In this document: piece by piece, positions 1 through 11,305 of the stretch
How positions within the stretch are numbered: the stretch's first letter is position 1
Layout of the letters: each line of letters opens with the position of its first letter
DNA from: Adiantum capillus-veneris
Taxonomy: Eukaryota > Streptophyta > Polypodiopsida > Polypodiales > Pteridaceae
NCBI GenBank assembly: GCA_014529385.2
Contig: CM043945.1
Location: 150,553,241 to 150,617,240, forward strand
Direction: 5' to 3'
DNA: 64,000 nucleotides
Notes under the pieces: model-generated
Seen by the model: only the letters and a program-made list of their open reading frames with translations
Told to the model about the DNA's origin: nothing
Database searches by the model: none
Position numbers and translations under genes: made by a program

Positions 1-2226
1 CTTTGCTTCTTCTCTAAGGTCAACTCCTTCTGGAGCTCTTTCATTTGTTCTTCATATAGCTGGCTCTCTGAAGTGGTGTGAGTCGATCTAGTAGCTCTGA
101 CTTTGGTAGGAGATGCCCATAGCCGCTGGATGGTTTGATCTTTAACTTTAAGCTGGTCCTTGAGCTCAATGACCTCATCCTGGCTAGCCTCCTGCTCTAT
201 TTCTGCCTTCTTTTGGCATTCCGCATGGCCTCCACTTCCTTGGACTCCTCAGCAAGTTGTAGGGTTAGGTTATCCTTTTCCCTCTCTGCATCTGTCAGTG
301 ACTTGCTGAGTTTTCTATATTCTTCTTCGCCTCCTTGCAGTCTTTGAGCTGCTGCCTGATTCTCTCTTTCCATCTCTTGGAATCTTTGCAATGCCTTTGC
401 CAGACTGGCTTGCAACTCTGCTTCTCTCTCTATCTGCCTTTGGCTTTGTTTTTGTAAAGTGTCGACTTTAAGATTGATCTACACTTCAGTGGCTTTGAGA
501 TTAGCCATTTCACTTTCTGTGGCCAATGATTGTGCCGTTAGCCCGGTTAGTTTGGTCATCACCACATCCCAATCACTAGTGGGTGGCTGCAGGTCCACTG
601 TATCAGTGGCCATCTCTTTAAGATCCACTAACCGCAAGCTCTGCATCTGCTCTTTGGGCCCTGTGCTTGCCAAGTCAAATGCGACTGTGGTAGCCTCTTC
701 TTTTGAATATCCGGCAGCTAGTAGGTCTAGAAATGTGTTATACCTTGCTTCATTTGGCTCTGGCTACTCACTTTTGGGCTTAGCTTCTTCTTTTGCTCTT
801 GTTCTTGGCTCTGTTCTTGCCTTGACTCCTCTTGATCTTCAGGTTTGTCTTGCTCCTCTTTCTGTTGAGTTTGTGGAGGGCTACGAGGAGGTGGTGAGGG
901 CGGTGGGCTGGACTCAGGGATGGATGGTGGAGTTGTCGGCTTTTTCTTGAAATCCATGTCCGCCTTTGTCTTCCTCTCTCTCTCTTGGCCTTCCTGCTCC
1001 ACTAGCAGTTGCCGTCGGACTTGCTCCACTTTTGCTTCTGTAAATGGTACATGTGGGATATTTTCCGCCGTGGCATCCACAATCTCAAAATTCTTAATAT
1101 AGTCGTCAAATCTGTCTGTGTGCACCCTTCGGGATGTTCCCGACATTGCTTCTAGAGACGGCTTCCATAGCTCATTCAAATCTCCCTTGAGGGCTCTTTC
1201 GGCTCTGAAACTTTCCATTAGCCGCTCTAGCCATGCCTCTCTCTGTGACTTTGTCTCTTCGACGGGCACTTGTACAGATTCCTTCTTCCCTTTCTTTAAC
1301 TCTAGCTGCTCTTCTTGCACGGTCTCCAGCCGGCGTTTCAATCGTGTTGCCACACGGGGTGCTTTAGGCTGTTCCTCTTCCTTATCTTCCTTGAGCCTCA
1401 GCCAGTCATTCTATGATGGAGGGTCAGGCCATCTTCCTTTGGCGTGCAAGGCCCCATAAATCACTTTATTGATTAGGTCACCCGGCACAATGTAGGTGGG
1501 GTTCTTGTTGCCCATCTTTACCATATTGTCATGTATATAAGTTGCATAGTTGATTACCTTTGGGTTGCTTTTCTGCATTGCCCAGGTGAATGTTGTGGCA
1601 ATTGCTCCAGGCGGCATTCTGTACTTTTGTGGCCGCTTTGTACACATATGGAAATACTGGTTGTACAGCTGACTCATGATTGCCCCTTTAGGGTTGGCAA
1701 TGTCTTCAAAGGTGTAGTTGCCTTTCTTTTCAGTGTACACCTTGACTTCGTCTCTTCTTTTGGTTACACTATCCCCTTTGTTGGAGAGGTCTAGTGTAGC
1801 TGCCACTACTTTCTCCGTGATTATAATCTCCGTGTCTGGCTTGCCCTGCAGATCAGTAACTCAGGCCACTCCATCTTCCTTGATTGTCGTCACAAATTCC
1901 CATACTCTTTTTATGTCGATTCCTACCGGCACACCTTCAAAATAATTGTGGAGATCTATTTTCTCCAGATACTCTGCCATCTTGCTTCTGATGAACTCAT
2001 TGAGCTCCCGCGGTAGCATGGGTAGCTCTATTACATTTCCTTCGGTGTCTTTGAACACGCCATGGTAGATCTTTAGATCATTTGACTAAAGATCTAGCAA
2101 GTCCTCTTGGATCCATGTACTGGTTGGCTTCAGAGTTCCTTCTGGTATGACGAAGGGCTCTACTTCTTCCAAATAATCCTTTATGGTCATCCTCTTCTTC
2201 TTTGCCGGTGACTTTGCGGCTGCCAT
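1..2226 (-). pseudogene. Degenerate coiled-coil ORF, probably retroelement accessory or gag-like protein
   Basis: An ORF can be followed from an ATG at 2226 leftward to the window edge, so its end is not seen. It is broken by in-frame stops near 2098 (TAG), 1860 (TGA), 1411 (TAG) and 479 (TAG) and by frameshifts near 730-760 and 200-215. The N-terminus is basic (SPAKKKR). The middle (1411-1806) is a compact segment with MSQLYNQYFHMC and NYATYIHDNM. A proline/glutamate/glutamine-rich stretch follows (about 770-950), then a long charged heptad-like region typical of coiled coil. I do not recognise the family. It lies downstream of a degenerate Ty3 element on the same strand and behind the same palindromic repeat family that precedes that element's gag, so an accessory ORF of that element or the first ORF of a neighbouring one are both possible. 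Confidence 0.5.
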
Positions 2227-2269
2227 AGATCGTGTTGCACTCAGTGGTCCGAAGTTAGCGTTTTTTCCA

Positions 2270-3300
2270 TATGAGCTGTGAAACCGAGTTTTAACTATCC
2301 AAATGACTTGAAAATTGAAAATAAAACTTAAAAGGAACTTGGCAAACTGTGCATGTGCTCACAGTGCACTTCTGGTCAAAAATTTTCATTTAGACATCCT
2401 ACACGTAGAATGTCTTTTTCTTCAGATTTTGGTGATACTTGACATGCTGGTGGTCCTTGGCCTGTGAAACATGGCTATGTGATTGGATTTGGGTTTGGGC
2501 ATCAAAAAGTGGATTTTTGGGCAGATTCAGGCTTTAGGCTCACAAATTGGGTAGAAAGTCCACAACAGGTAGTAAATGATATCCAAATGGGTTGAAAATT
2601 GATATATGGGCTCCTTGCACCATGGTAATGGCTCCCATGATGTCATTCCTTGCACAAAAGGTCAAAAACATGTTGGAGACATCCTACACGTAGGATGTCT
2701 ATTCATCAAAATATCTTGAGATTTGTTTTGTGGGTAGCTCTTGGCCTGTGGAACATGGCCATGCTCTTGGATTTTGATTTGGACAAGAATTGGTGCTGGT
2801 AAGACTATGTGTATAGTGTTTTTGGGCTCAAAAAGTGTATCGTGGAGGTGTTGGGGGTCAAAAATGATTAGAATGGCTTTAAACTTGATATATGAGCTCT
2901 TGAAGGTGATATGAAAAGATCTGGAATGGAAAAACATCCTCTGTAGGCCAAAAATGTCAAATAGACATCCTACGCGTAGGATGTCTACTTCATCAATTTT
3001 TGCAAGTGACCACACAGATTTGTTGGCAATGTGCTCATGAATGTATTGTGCAAGTTTCATGTGATTTGGACAAGTTTTGGTAGGTCTATGGCCCATTATT
3101 GCCTCTATGCCCCGACTTTGCGTTTTTTCCTGCATATGAGGTCAATTTTGGCCCAAATGTGGTGAAACTTGGTGGCTAGCATGTAAAGGCTATTCAGAAA
3201 ATGTATGTGATGAGAGTTTTTGGGTTCTGTGCCCAGAAAGGGCCTTGAGACATCCTACGCGTAGGATGTCTCTTGATGATTTTTTTATGGAAACTGCTAC
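2270..3300. repeat. 285-bp diverged tandem repeat with conserved 24-bp palindrome (four units)
   Basis: Four 24-bp dyads lie at 2392-2415, 2677-2700, 2963-2986 and 3248-3271, that is 285, 286 and 285 bp apart. Each is half-site AGACATCCTACG (or ...ACA) followed by its reverse complement; the first has one mismatch. Sequence between dyads is clearly related but much diverged (for example 'cttggcctgtg.aacatggc' in units 1 and 2), so the palindrome is the best conserved part. The same family recurs at 23.3-24.1 kb. Confidence 0.85.
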
Positions 3301-3884
3301 TGGTGCATGCCCTTAGTCCCCCTGAGTCCCTTTTAAGCCTTATTTCAACAAAAAAGTCAAATGGATAGAAAGTAACTCCCTATGTGGATTTCAAAGCCTC
3401 CGAGCCATTTTTTGACTTTTGGAGTGCTTTTCGACGATGAAATTTCTTGATGTTGGTCTCCATAGCTTCCCGATCCCTTGGGGATCCTTGCCGTATGGTT
3501 TTTGTCGACTTTGGCTAAACCAGAGCTCCATTTGGCAATTTGTCGCTCTAGAAGCACCCGTGGTTGCGTTTACATGTCTTCGATGACTTGTGGTGGTCTA
3601 CCACCATAGATCTTGGTTGTTGATGGTCTAGGAAAGCCGCTCGTGAAGTTTGGTGGAAAACGGACATGCGGTTTGGCCGCGAGAGCTATTTGACGCTTTG
3701 TGTGTCTGATGCCGTTTCTAAAGTTTAGTGCCGCTTCAGGTCACCTTTTGGTCATGTGGGCTACATAGACTTGTCGAGTATGTCGAGATGCTCTTACCCA
3801 TGAATTTTGGTAGCATTTGGGCATCTCTCTGCCGATTTCCCATTTGGTGGCCTCTTGCGGGGTTCTAGGAATTAGGGTTTTTCC

Positions 3885-4247
3885 CGATGGTTTTCTACTG
3901 CCTTTGGACATCTAGGACTGGTCTCCTATGCTAGGGTAAGCTGCTAATGAAGCCTCATTGCTTTTGGGTTAGCTGTTAGGTGGTCTCTTCTACTTGTAGG
4001 TCTCTACTGCCCGCTTTCTGTGTGAACCCTACGCTAGTTTTTGCGACAAAACGACAAACATGGTTTTTTTCGATGGTTTTCTACTGCCTTTGGACATCCA
4101 GGACTGGTCTCCTATGCTAGGGTAAGCTGCCGATGAAGTCTCATTGCTTTTGGGTTAGCTATTAGGTGGTCTCTTCTACTTGTAGGTCTCTACTGGCCGC
4201 TTTCTGTGTGAACCCTACGCTAGTTTTCGCGACAAAACGACAAACAT
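3885..4247. repeat. 186-bp tandem duplication
   Basis: The segment starting 'cgatggttttctactg' at 3885 is repeated from 4071 with few differences over about 177-186 bp. Flanking DNA (3300-3884, 4248-4860) has no convincing coding content and is probably non-coding retroelement sequence. Confidence 0.85.
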
Positions 4248-5240
4248 GCGCGAAAAGCTCAAGGTGGTGAGCCTACCTCTCATGTCTGAAGCCCGTCAGG
4301 TAGTCATGCGCGTCGTAGAAGCTACTGGAAGTTCCGTTCGCTCTAGGTGGCAGAAGCTCTCTCTCAAAGGTTAATAGTGAAAATGAGCTAAAAATGAAGT
4401 GAAAATTTCTTATAATGGAGGTCCCCGAACCACTTTTCATGAAATTTGACATGTGCTCCCAACTTCTTGCGAGATGCGGTTTAGGCTCAAAAAATTCTTG
4501 ATTTGGACTCCATTTGCACAGTTTACAAGAAATTTGACGTTTCGGTCAAAATCTGGCCAAATCACGCTTTCCGCTCGAGTCTCATAATTGCACCCCCACT
4601 GTTCCATAGGTTTTTCTATAGTCACTGATCATCCCCATATTTTTTGTTTTTCATTACGACCGTTTTTCACTTGCTTTTTGTATTTTTGAAGTTTTTTTGC
4701 CGAAAATTAGTAAAATTAAAAGGAAAATAGCAAATCAAACCCAAAAAATTCCTAAAAATCATAATAAATCAAAAACATCACCGCAAAACATTATATACAC
4801 TCGCATGTAATTTTTATGGCTGGATTTCTTCGTTTTACCAATATTTTGCCTGAAAATGGCTATTTTTACTTATATACACACACCTAGGGGCTTGATTTGG
4901 CGTTTGGCCCCATATACCTGTAGATTTATGATGTATAAGGGCATATGTACTTGGGTTAGTCCAAAAAATTTCGCAATCAAACAACCACCCTTAAAATAGT
5001 CGAAAACATGCCCTTTTTTGCTCTTTCTGCTATTGGGTCCGCATTTGAGAACGCCTCCCCCCCTCCTAGGCCGGAGTCCTCTCGGATGACAAGGTATTGC
5101 CTCGGAGTATGTGCGGTGCATGGGTTGACAAAATTGTGCTAATGCTTGGCCTTTTAATGTGGCCCTATTAAAAATTAATGCTGTGCAAGAGAAGGGTATA
5201 AGCAAGATACTTATTGGCATTCGTCGTCGAGGTTTCCTGT

Positions 5241-6554
5241 TTACTTTGCAAGTAAAAGCTGTAACTCTACTGCTCTTTGTTTGATTGTCTTTCTTGCAAA
5301 AGTCGCTTGCTTTGCCGCTACTGTCGATATGGCCGTAGTTGTCTTCTTGGAGAGAATTTTCTTGGCCGGAATGGCCGTAGACCTTATCTCTTTTGCTTTC
5401 CATTGGTAGCTTGTCTTTTCCGGTTTTTGTAGGTTTATTGCTACTGCATTGGGTGCCATTGTTTTGGTGTTGATGGGCATCCACATAAGTCGGTTTGTTG
5501 GTTTCATATGCAGTCATGTGACTTCCGATGTTGCTTGTACTGAAGGGAGTTCCTGTTGCCTCGGTTTCGTGATCCAAATGTGAGTCGTATTGAAGTTATC
5601 GCTGAGCATTTTCTTTGGGATCCATATCTTTTTTATTACCTTGGGTTTTGGTTGAACTATCTGTTTTTGTTGAATTCTTCTGTTGTATTGTGGTTTGTCT
5701 GCCATGTCACTTCTATCCTTCCACCCCCATACTTGTTTTTCTCGTGTTGCTAACTCTGATCTATTCACTGCGGTAGGTGACTTCTTATGCATGTAGTGAG
5801 CATGGTTGGTAGTTCCATGTTTGCTTTTTAGTGGCATCCTTCTATCCTTCCGCCCCCATACTTGTTTTTCTCGTGTTGCTAACTCTGATCTGTTCAGTGC
5901 GGTAGGTGACTTCTTATGCATGTAGTGAGCATGGTTGGTAGTTCCCTGTTTGCTTTTTAGTGGCATCCTTCCTTTTGGCTTGTTATCCAGTGATTGCATT
6001 GCTGGCAGACAGCTGATTATTACGGGGTTGTTGAGCAAAGGCTACCACGTGTTGTTCTTGTGCATGTGAATATTGACCGCATTCGCATTCCAATCTATCT
6101 ACACATTGTACTCTTTTTGCCAAGGTTGTCCCAACAACATGGGGTGTTGTGTGCTTTCATCCTCGAATACATAAAACTTGTGTGGGTAAATATATTGATG
6201 TATTTGTACATGCAATATAATCCATCCCAATGTTTTTAGCGAATGTGATGTACTACTTTCCAGCACTTGTGGAGTAGGATGAAGTTGACCTGTGGGTTTG
6301 AGCCGTTTATATAATCTCTCAGAGATCAAATTTGCTTGAGCTCCAGAATCAAGCAATGCCGTCGATTAAACTTGATTGCTACCCACTTTCACTGCAACTA
6401 TTAGCTCCACTGTGTCTTCATCAAACTTCGTTGGTCGAATGGCATTGATTCGCAATGGTGATCCACATTGTTGTTGTCGTAGAAGCCTTTTTTTTGCCAT
6501 GCGTTCTTTTGCTGCTGCTTGAGCTTCTTCTCGTACCCTCTGTTTCTCCTTCAT
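5241..6554 (-). pseudogene. Post-integrase ORF with a second retropepsin-like domain
   Basis: The ORF starts with an ATG at 6554 inside the 3' end of the integrase ORF but in another frame (134-nt overlap). After a basic, charged N-terminus comes a retropepsin-like domain: LLDSGAQANLIS (around 6356), LKTLGWIILHV, then MLLGQPWQKEYN followed by IDWNA (about 6070-6110). This is the usual DSG ... hydrophobic-LG order of LTR-element proteases. In-frame stops lie at about 6367, 6097 and 6040. The rest is Lys/Gln-rich with a 43-codon tandem duplication, and an alternative open frame (5577-4870) overlaps the tail. A canonical protease is already present upstream of RT at 10.7-11.1 kb, so this would be a second one. 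Protease identity is supported by motifs only. Confidence 0.6.
5712..5969. repeat. In-frame 129-bp tandem duplication
   Basis: Positions 5712-5840 and 5841-5969 are near-identical copies. The unit is 43 codons, so the duplication preserves the frame of the post-integrase ORF on the minus strand (segment containing KSPTA.NRSELATREKQVWG). Confidence 0.9.
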
Positions 6555-7723
6555 TCGTTGTTTTTTGATGGATTTGTTGAAGCATACCCTGTGTTAGTGG
6601 TAAATGATATTTCTTTAATCGACACCCACTAATCCAATTTGGCATTTCTTCACCTACTAATGTAGCAAGTTTGACAGCACCGCCTTGTGATAGGTCACTA
6701 ATCACAAAGGGTCCCATCCCTCGCTTTTTAAGTTTCTTGGCATGTTGCTTCAAGGTATAAACAAGTACATAATCACCGGTTTTGAACTCCTTCATGCGCA
6801 CATGCTTGTCAAAAAACTCCTTTTGTCTTCTCTTTTTAGCATAGATCGAAGCTACAGCTCTCAAGCGAAGTTCATCTAGCTTTTCAAGGTCATCTATTCT
6901 TGAAGAGAGCTCATGCCATGTCCATTCTAAGCGTTTCGCTACTCGTAGAGTTGGAATTAAAAACTCTATGGGTAATATAGCATTTAGGCCAAACACCATG
7001 TTATACAGTGTCGTTCCTATCGATGTTTTGTAAGCTACCCTGTATGCCCATAGTGTTGAGTGTAGCTGCTGATCCCAATCTGTTCTTGACTCTGATACAA
7101 TTTTAGTGAGAACCGTGCATAGTGTTTTATTTGTGGCCTCTGCTTGTCCATTTTCCTGTGGATGATATGGAGCAGACTTGCTATGTATGACCATGAATTC
7201 CTCTAGCAGATATTCAATGACTTCATTAAGAAAATGTGTTCCTCGATCGCTGATAATTTCTATTGGTAAACCATACCGTACAAAGACATTCTCATACAAA
7301 AATTGTGCAGTGGTTCATGCATTTGCTTTTTGTGTTTCCTTGGCTTCCGCCCATTTTGTGAGATATTCCGTAGCCACAATGATATATTGGGTATGAGTAC
7401 GATAGGTCCCACAAAATCAATGCCCCATTTTGCAAATGCCCTTGCTCCCATCATTGGCCGTAGTGGCATCTCATCTCTCTTTATCGGCACCTTGGTGCGC
7501 TGACATGCATCACAACGCTTTACAAACTCTTCAGCATCCATATGTAATGTAGGCCACCATATTCCTGCGGTTAAGACAATTTTTGTCGTCTTATCACACC
7601 TGAATAATGGCCTCCACTTATTCCGCTATGTGTGTGTTCTAGAATCAACAGGTATTCACTTTCACTTGCACAGATTCTAAGTTGATTGTCTTTTCCTCGC
7701 TTATAGAGTTGGTTCCCAATTAA
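6421..7723 (-). pseudogene. int: Ty3 integrase of the degenerate element
   Basis: The N-terminal zinc finger is seen across a frameshift (EHTHSGISGGH, then CDACQR near 7505-7515). The catalytic core keeps all three acidic residues: GIDFVGP (D near 7418), ISDRGTH (D near 7248) and PQENGQAE (E near 7140), with 35 residues between the second D and the E (DD35E). A C-terminal segment with GDYVLVY and GMGPFVI matches the GPF-type end of Ty3 integrases, and there is no chromodomain. The last open stretch, 6421-7299, is 292 codons without a stop. A frameshift near 7300 and stops near 7550-7600 disable it. Its 3' end overlaps the next ORF. Confidence 0.85.
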
Positions 7724-8140
7724 CTAAAAGTCACGAGACTCCAGCTCTATAGCCCTTTTCCGTGCTTTTGATATGTTTTCAGGAAACATCCTTGTGGTTA
7801 AGAAATCAATGATATATTGACTCCATGCAGGTGCAATGTTTATCTGAAACAATGTCACGTGATCCACTGGTCGTTTGGCATTACATATAGTACAATTGGT
7901 AACATAAGCATGTGTGTCTGCGTACATAGTTGGCCAATAAACCCCTAACTGTTTCAGTCTCTGGTGTCTTTTTACTATTGAACAATGAAATGCACAATCC
8001 TGGACATGCACTTCTTCTAGGTAACACTCGAATTCCTCCGGATTTATACATAGTCGTAGAATTTGGTCTGATCCTAGATGATACAACCGTCCTGCAATCA
8101 ACTGGAAGTTTTTGGTTTGTCGAATTGTTTGTTGTTTGGA
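7724..8140 (-). pseudogene. Extra H2C2 zinc-finger module between RNase H and integrase
   Basis: This 125-codon stretch reads FQLIAGRLYHLG, then EVHVQDCAFH, GVYWPTMYADTHAYV, CTICNAKRP, a His/Cys pattern like the integrase N-terminal zinc finger. The proper integrase zinc finger, with the same LIGNQLYKRG ... YLLILEHTH ... CDACQR layout, follows immediately (7723-7500). The two modules look like a tandem duplication. Between them lies WSQYIIDFLTTRMFPENI, which resembles the usual RNase H-integrase linker. The stop at 7722-7724 is TAG. Confidence 0.6.
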
Positions 8141-8149
8141 TCTCTCTTG

Positions 8150-9809
8150 TGTGTTATCAAACCTGCCTCCAAAGGAAAGAATGCTAACAATTTCCTAAGA
8201 CCATTTGGGTATCATTTCAATATTGAAAAGATAAGCATCTGGTATGTCATCATCTACTCCTTCAGGAGCTTCCCCGTTGTGTATCCTTGAAAGATGATCA
8301 GCCCGTAGATGAGTTTTACCCTTTTTGACTACCACTGTGAAATCAAACTCTAGCAATATAATAAACCATCATACAATTATCCCGGTATTGCATGGCTTAT
8401 TCACTAGATACAAAAGAGCTTGATGATCTGTAAAGAACAAAAATTTGTTTGCGAGCAAATAATGCCGAAATTTCTTTACAACATAAATCATTCCTAACCC
8501 CTCTCTTTTGGTGGTTTTTTAGTTCTTTTCCACACTGCTTAACTGTCGGCTTGCATAACAAACTGGAAAATCCATTGTTCCATCTCCAAGTTGAGCCATA
8601 ATACTCCCAATTGCATATGCAGATACATCAATGTGAACATGGAATATCTTTTTCCAATCCGGTGCTTTCAGTACAGGTGCTGATACAAGGTTTTCCTTCA
8701 GCTTTTGGAATGAAGTTTCACACTCCTCTGTCCAGTCGAAACTGACTAACAAACGATACAGAGGTTGTACGATGACTGTATATATATATATGAATCTTTG
8801 ATAATATCCGCAGTGTCCCATGAAGGATTGCATTTGTTTCGCATTAGTAGGCCTGGACAGGTCTACGATGACCTTGATTTTGTCAAGGTCTGTGGTTATG
8901 CCATTTCTGGAGACAATGTGTCCTAAGATGCGGCCTTGCCTAACCATAAAAATACACTTTTTCGGGTTAAGACAGATTCGATATGTTCAGCACTTTTCAA
9001 ATACTTTTTACAAATGGTCAATATGTTCCTCTCGTAGAAGAGAGTGTACACAAAGATCATCCATGTAGATTTCTAAGAATATTCTCAGGTATTCTTTGAA
9101 AGCATGCGTCATTAATCTTTGACAGGTGGCTGGGGCATTAGTTAAGCCAAAAGGCATAACTCGATACACATAAATTTCCCATTCTATGGCAAACGCTGTT
9201 TTGTGTTGATCCTCTATTGCAATTGCCAATTGGTTGTATCCTGAAAACCCATCTAGAAAGGAATAAGACCGTTTCCCGGCCACCCTCTCAAGTACATGTT
9301 CTGTGATCAACATTTACCTTTTTGAGGTTTACACACACTCTCAGTTTTCCGTTCTTCTTTGGGACTACCACAATGGGTGACACCCAATCTGTATGTTTGA
9401 TTTCATAGATGAATTCAGCATCCATCAGCTTGTCAATCTCCTCTTTGATTAGTTTAGCAAATGTGTCATTATATGTATAAGGACACTATTTGCTAGGTTT
9501 TGCATTTGATTTCAAAGGAATTGTATGCTAACATATCAATGGATCAACTCCTTTGAGGTCTTTGTAGGACCATGCAAACACATCTTTATACTTCTTGAGA
9601 AGTTGTGTTAGCAGTTCTTCTTCTTCAGACTCTAAATCGGTTGCTATATAGACCGATTGAGGCTCTTCACCTGGTTCAGCGAGGTCTATCCATTTAGCAT
9701 TTTCCGGCCCATCGTAAGATTCCTGGTTTGTTCTTTCCCTGACTGGTGGTGTCATTATTATTTTTCTGTCCTGGATGGTGAATTTTCGATAGTGTGATGG
9801 TACATTCAT
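8150..9809 (-). pseudogene. Reverse transcriptase-RNase H of the degenerate element
   Basis: The module begins with MNVPSHYRKFTI and DVFAWSYKDLKGVDP (about 9560-9590), followed after stops by VSPIVVVPKKNGKLRVCVN (9340-9400), SFLDGFSGYNQ, VMPFGLTNAPAT and the catalytic YMDD (near 9056-9067). The thumb includes GRILGHIVSRNGI and PTNAKQMQSFMGHCGYY. RNase H follows with HVHIDVSAYAIGS (near 8630), FTDHQALLYLVNKP (near 8400) and LRADHLSR (near 8300). In-frame stops occur near 9528, 9480, 9312, 9008, 8519 and 8370. Order and motifs are normal for Ty3; catalytic residues survive but the frame does not. Confidence 0.88.
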
Positions 9810-10014
9810 GTTTCCTTTTTCTGACTCCCCTTTTCTATCACTATCTCCTTCAGAAGTCCATTCCTCTTGTAAAGACCGTTTTAGTTCTTGGTATTTCTGT
9901 TTACGCTCCAGTTTGGTCCCACTCCAGTGGGTCTTTTGTTGTTTTTGTTTTTTATTTTTGAGATTTTTGTGATTTTGTTTCGGTTTTAGCTTTTCGTACT
10001 TGTTTTATTTCCTC

Positions 10015-11130
10015 TCACGTTCTTTTCCTTTGAACTTTTGAGAATCTTCCTGATACTTGATCTTTTACACAATCCCCTACTTTTACAAGCATTAAATAGT
10101 GATTTTTACCTTTTATCATGGGCATCAGGTTCTCTCTCGCTTTGTTTCCTGCTCGTTTTCTCCTATAGCGTTCCTGGCGTCTAGGGTGCTGATTAGCAAA
10201 ATCATAAAACTTTATATTCTCTGTTTTCTCCCCACGCTCACTTGAGTTGTCTGAACACTCATTATCTGCATCGTTATTTACTTCCAGATGTTCAGAGGAG
10301 TTATAAAACTCTTCTTGTTCTGGTGGTTCTACCATCTCATCTCCTCCTAGTATAATGCTTACCATGTAATAGGGTAGCACATCATAGCCATCCTTATCAC
10401 AAAATTTTGTTGTTGGACTATCTGTAATGGTACAGACATCCAATGTTGCTAGTATGTGTTTCCATTCTAAAGGTTCCAAGGCATCTTCAGGAAAAGGTTC
10501 TGGAATATATTCCTTGTCCTCAATCGCTCTTTCTAAGACACATTTCTCTCTTTTTAAGCTCCCACAATGTGAAGCTCCGCACATCCATAGCTCTTTTTGT
10601 TGCCCTAACCATGCTGGGAGTTCCGACTCTGCTAATGTAGTTGAATAAAACTCTTCCACTAGTGTTTGGTTCACATCCTTGTAACTATGGTCTTTCAAGT
10701 GTATTTTGGTTGTTGTCTCGCCATGTCTGAGGTATATGTGGTCGTAACCCCAATCCTGGACCATCTTTAATTGTCTCATGAATGGTCTTCCTAAGATGAT
10801 CTCATAACTGTTCTTTTTGTCGAAATCGACTATTGCAAATGTATGCTCATACTCGATTCCACATGAAGTGACAATCACTTTTTCTAAGAGTCCTAGAGGC
10901 TTTTCCATGAACCCATCTGCCAATTGCAATTTCATTCTAGTAGCTCTCAAAGCTGGTTTTCCCCATTTTTTCCAGATTTCCTTGGTGGCGGTAGCAACTC
11001 CTGCTCCACTGTCAAGAATAGCCTTGGAAACTACTCCTTGGAATTCTACTGGTAGCTTGGTGTTTCCATCTTCTCCCTCGCAATACTCTCCAACCTTGTT
11101 TAAAGGTACTGGCCTAGTGTTTAGTTGAGG
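10015..11130 (-). pseudogene. Aspartic protease (retropepsin) and downstream linker of the degenerate element
   Basis: The domain starts in the frame that is open from about 11130: AILDSGAGVAT (active-site DSG, near 11015) and EIILGRPFMRQL (near 10790) give the two halves of a retropepsin. An acidic linker of about 200 residues follows (SDNSSERGEKTEN and similar) and ends at a stop at 10015. The 9810-10014 gap has several stops in this frame. Relative to the gag tail at 11114-11305 there is a one-base frameshift near 11130-11150, which could be mutational or a remnant of the gag/pol boundary. Confidence 0.8.
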
Positions 11131-11300
11131 CTTGGGGCCAATTCTCTGATCCCTTCCTGAAGATTCGAGGTGGGTCTTTCACTCCAAATTTTTCTAGGCA
11201 TTTTCCTACTGTGGTCCACATGTTTGGTCGTAACCTTAGGAGTTCGGCTAATGTGATTGTGCATGCTACAGGAGTGGACAATAACTCAATCAACCCTTGT

Positions 11301-11305
11301 GAATC
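11301..11305. repeat. Target-site duplication, left copy (GAATC)
   Basis: GAATC immediately precedes the left LTR; the same five bases follow the right LTR at 20,212-20,216. A 5-bp duplication is normal for Ty3 integrases. Confidence 0.95.

Noticed and set aside
1-2226. Idea that the in-frame TAG/TGA codons are read through or RNA-edited
   Set aside because: Frameshifts and similar stops in clearly dead transposon ORFs make simple decay the better explanation; editing of nuclear transcripts would be extraordinary.
2392-3271. Regular palindromes resembling a CRISPR array
   Set aside because: Spacers are about 261 bp and related to each other, and the context is plant retroelement DNA; no cas genes.
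3357-4860. Search for the 3' LTR of the minus-strand element left of its last ORF
   Set aside because: No copy of the sequence at 24,686-25,540 was found; the purine-rich run near 5,055-5,070 on the minus strand could be a primer tract, but nothing after it matches the 5' LTR.
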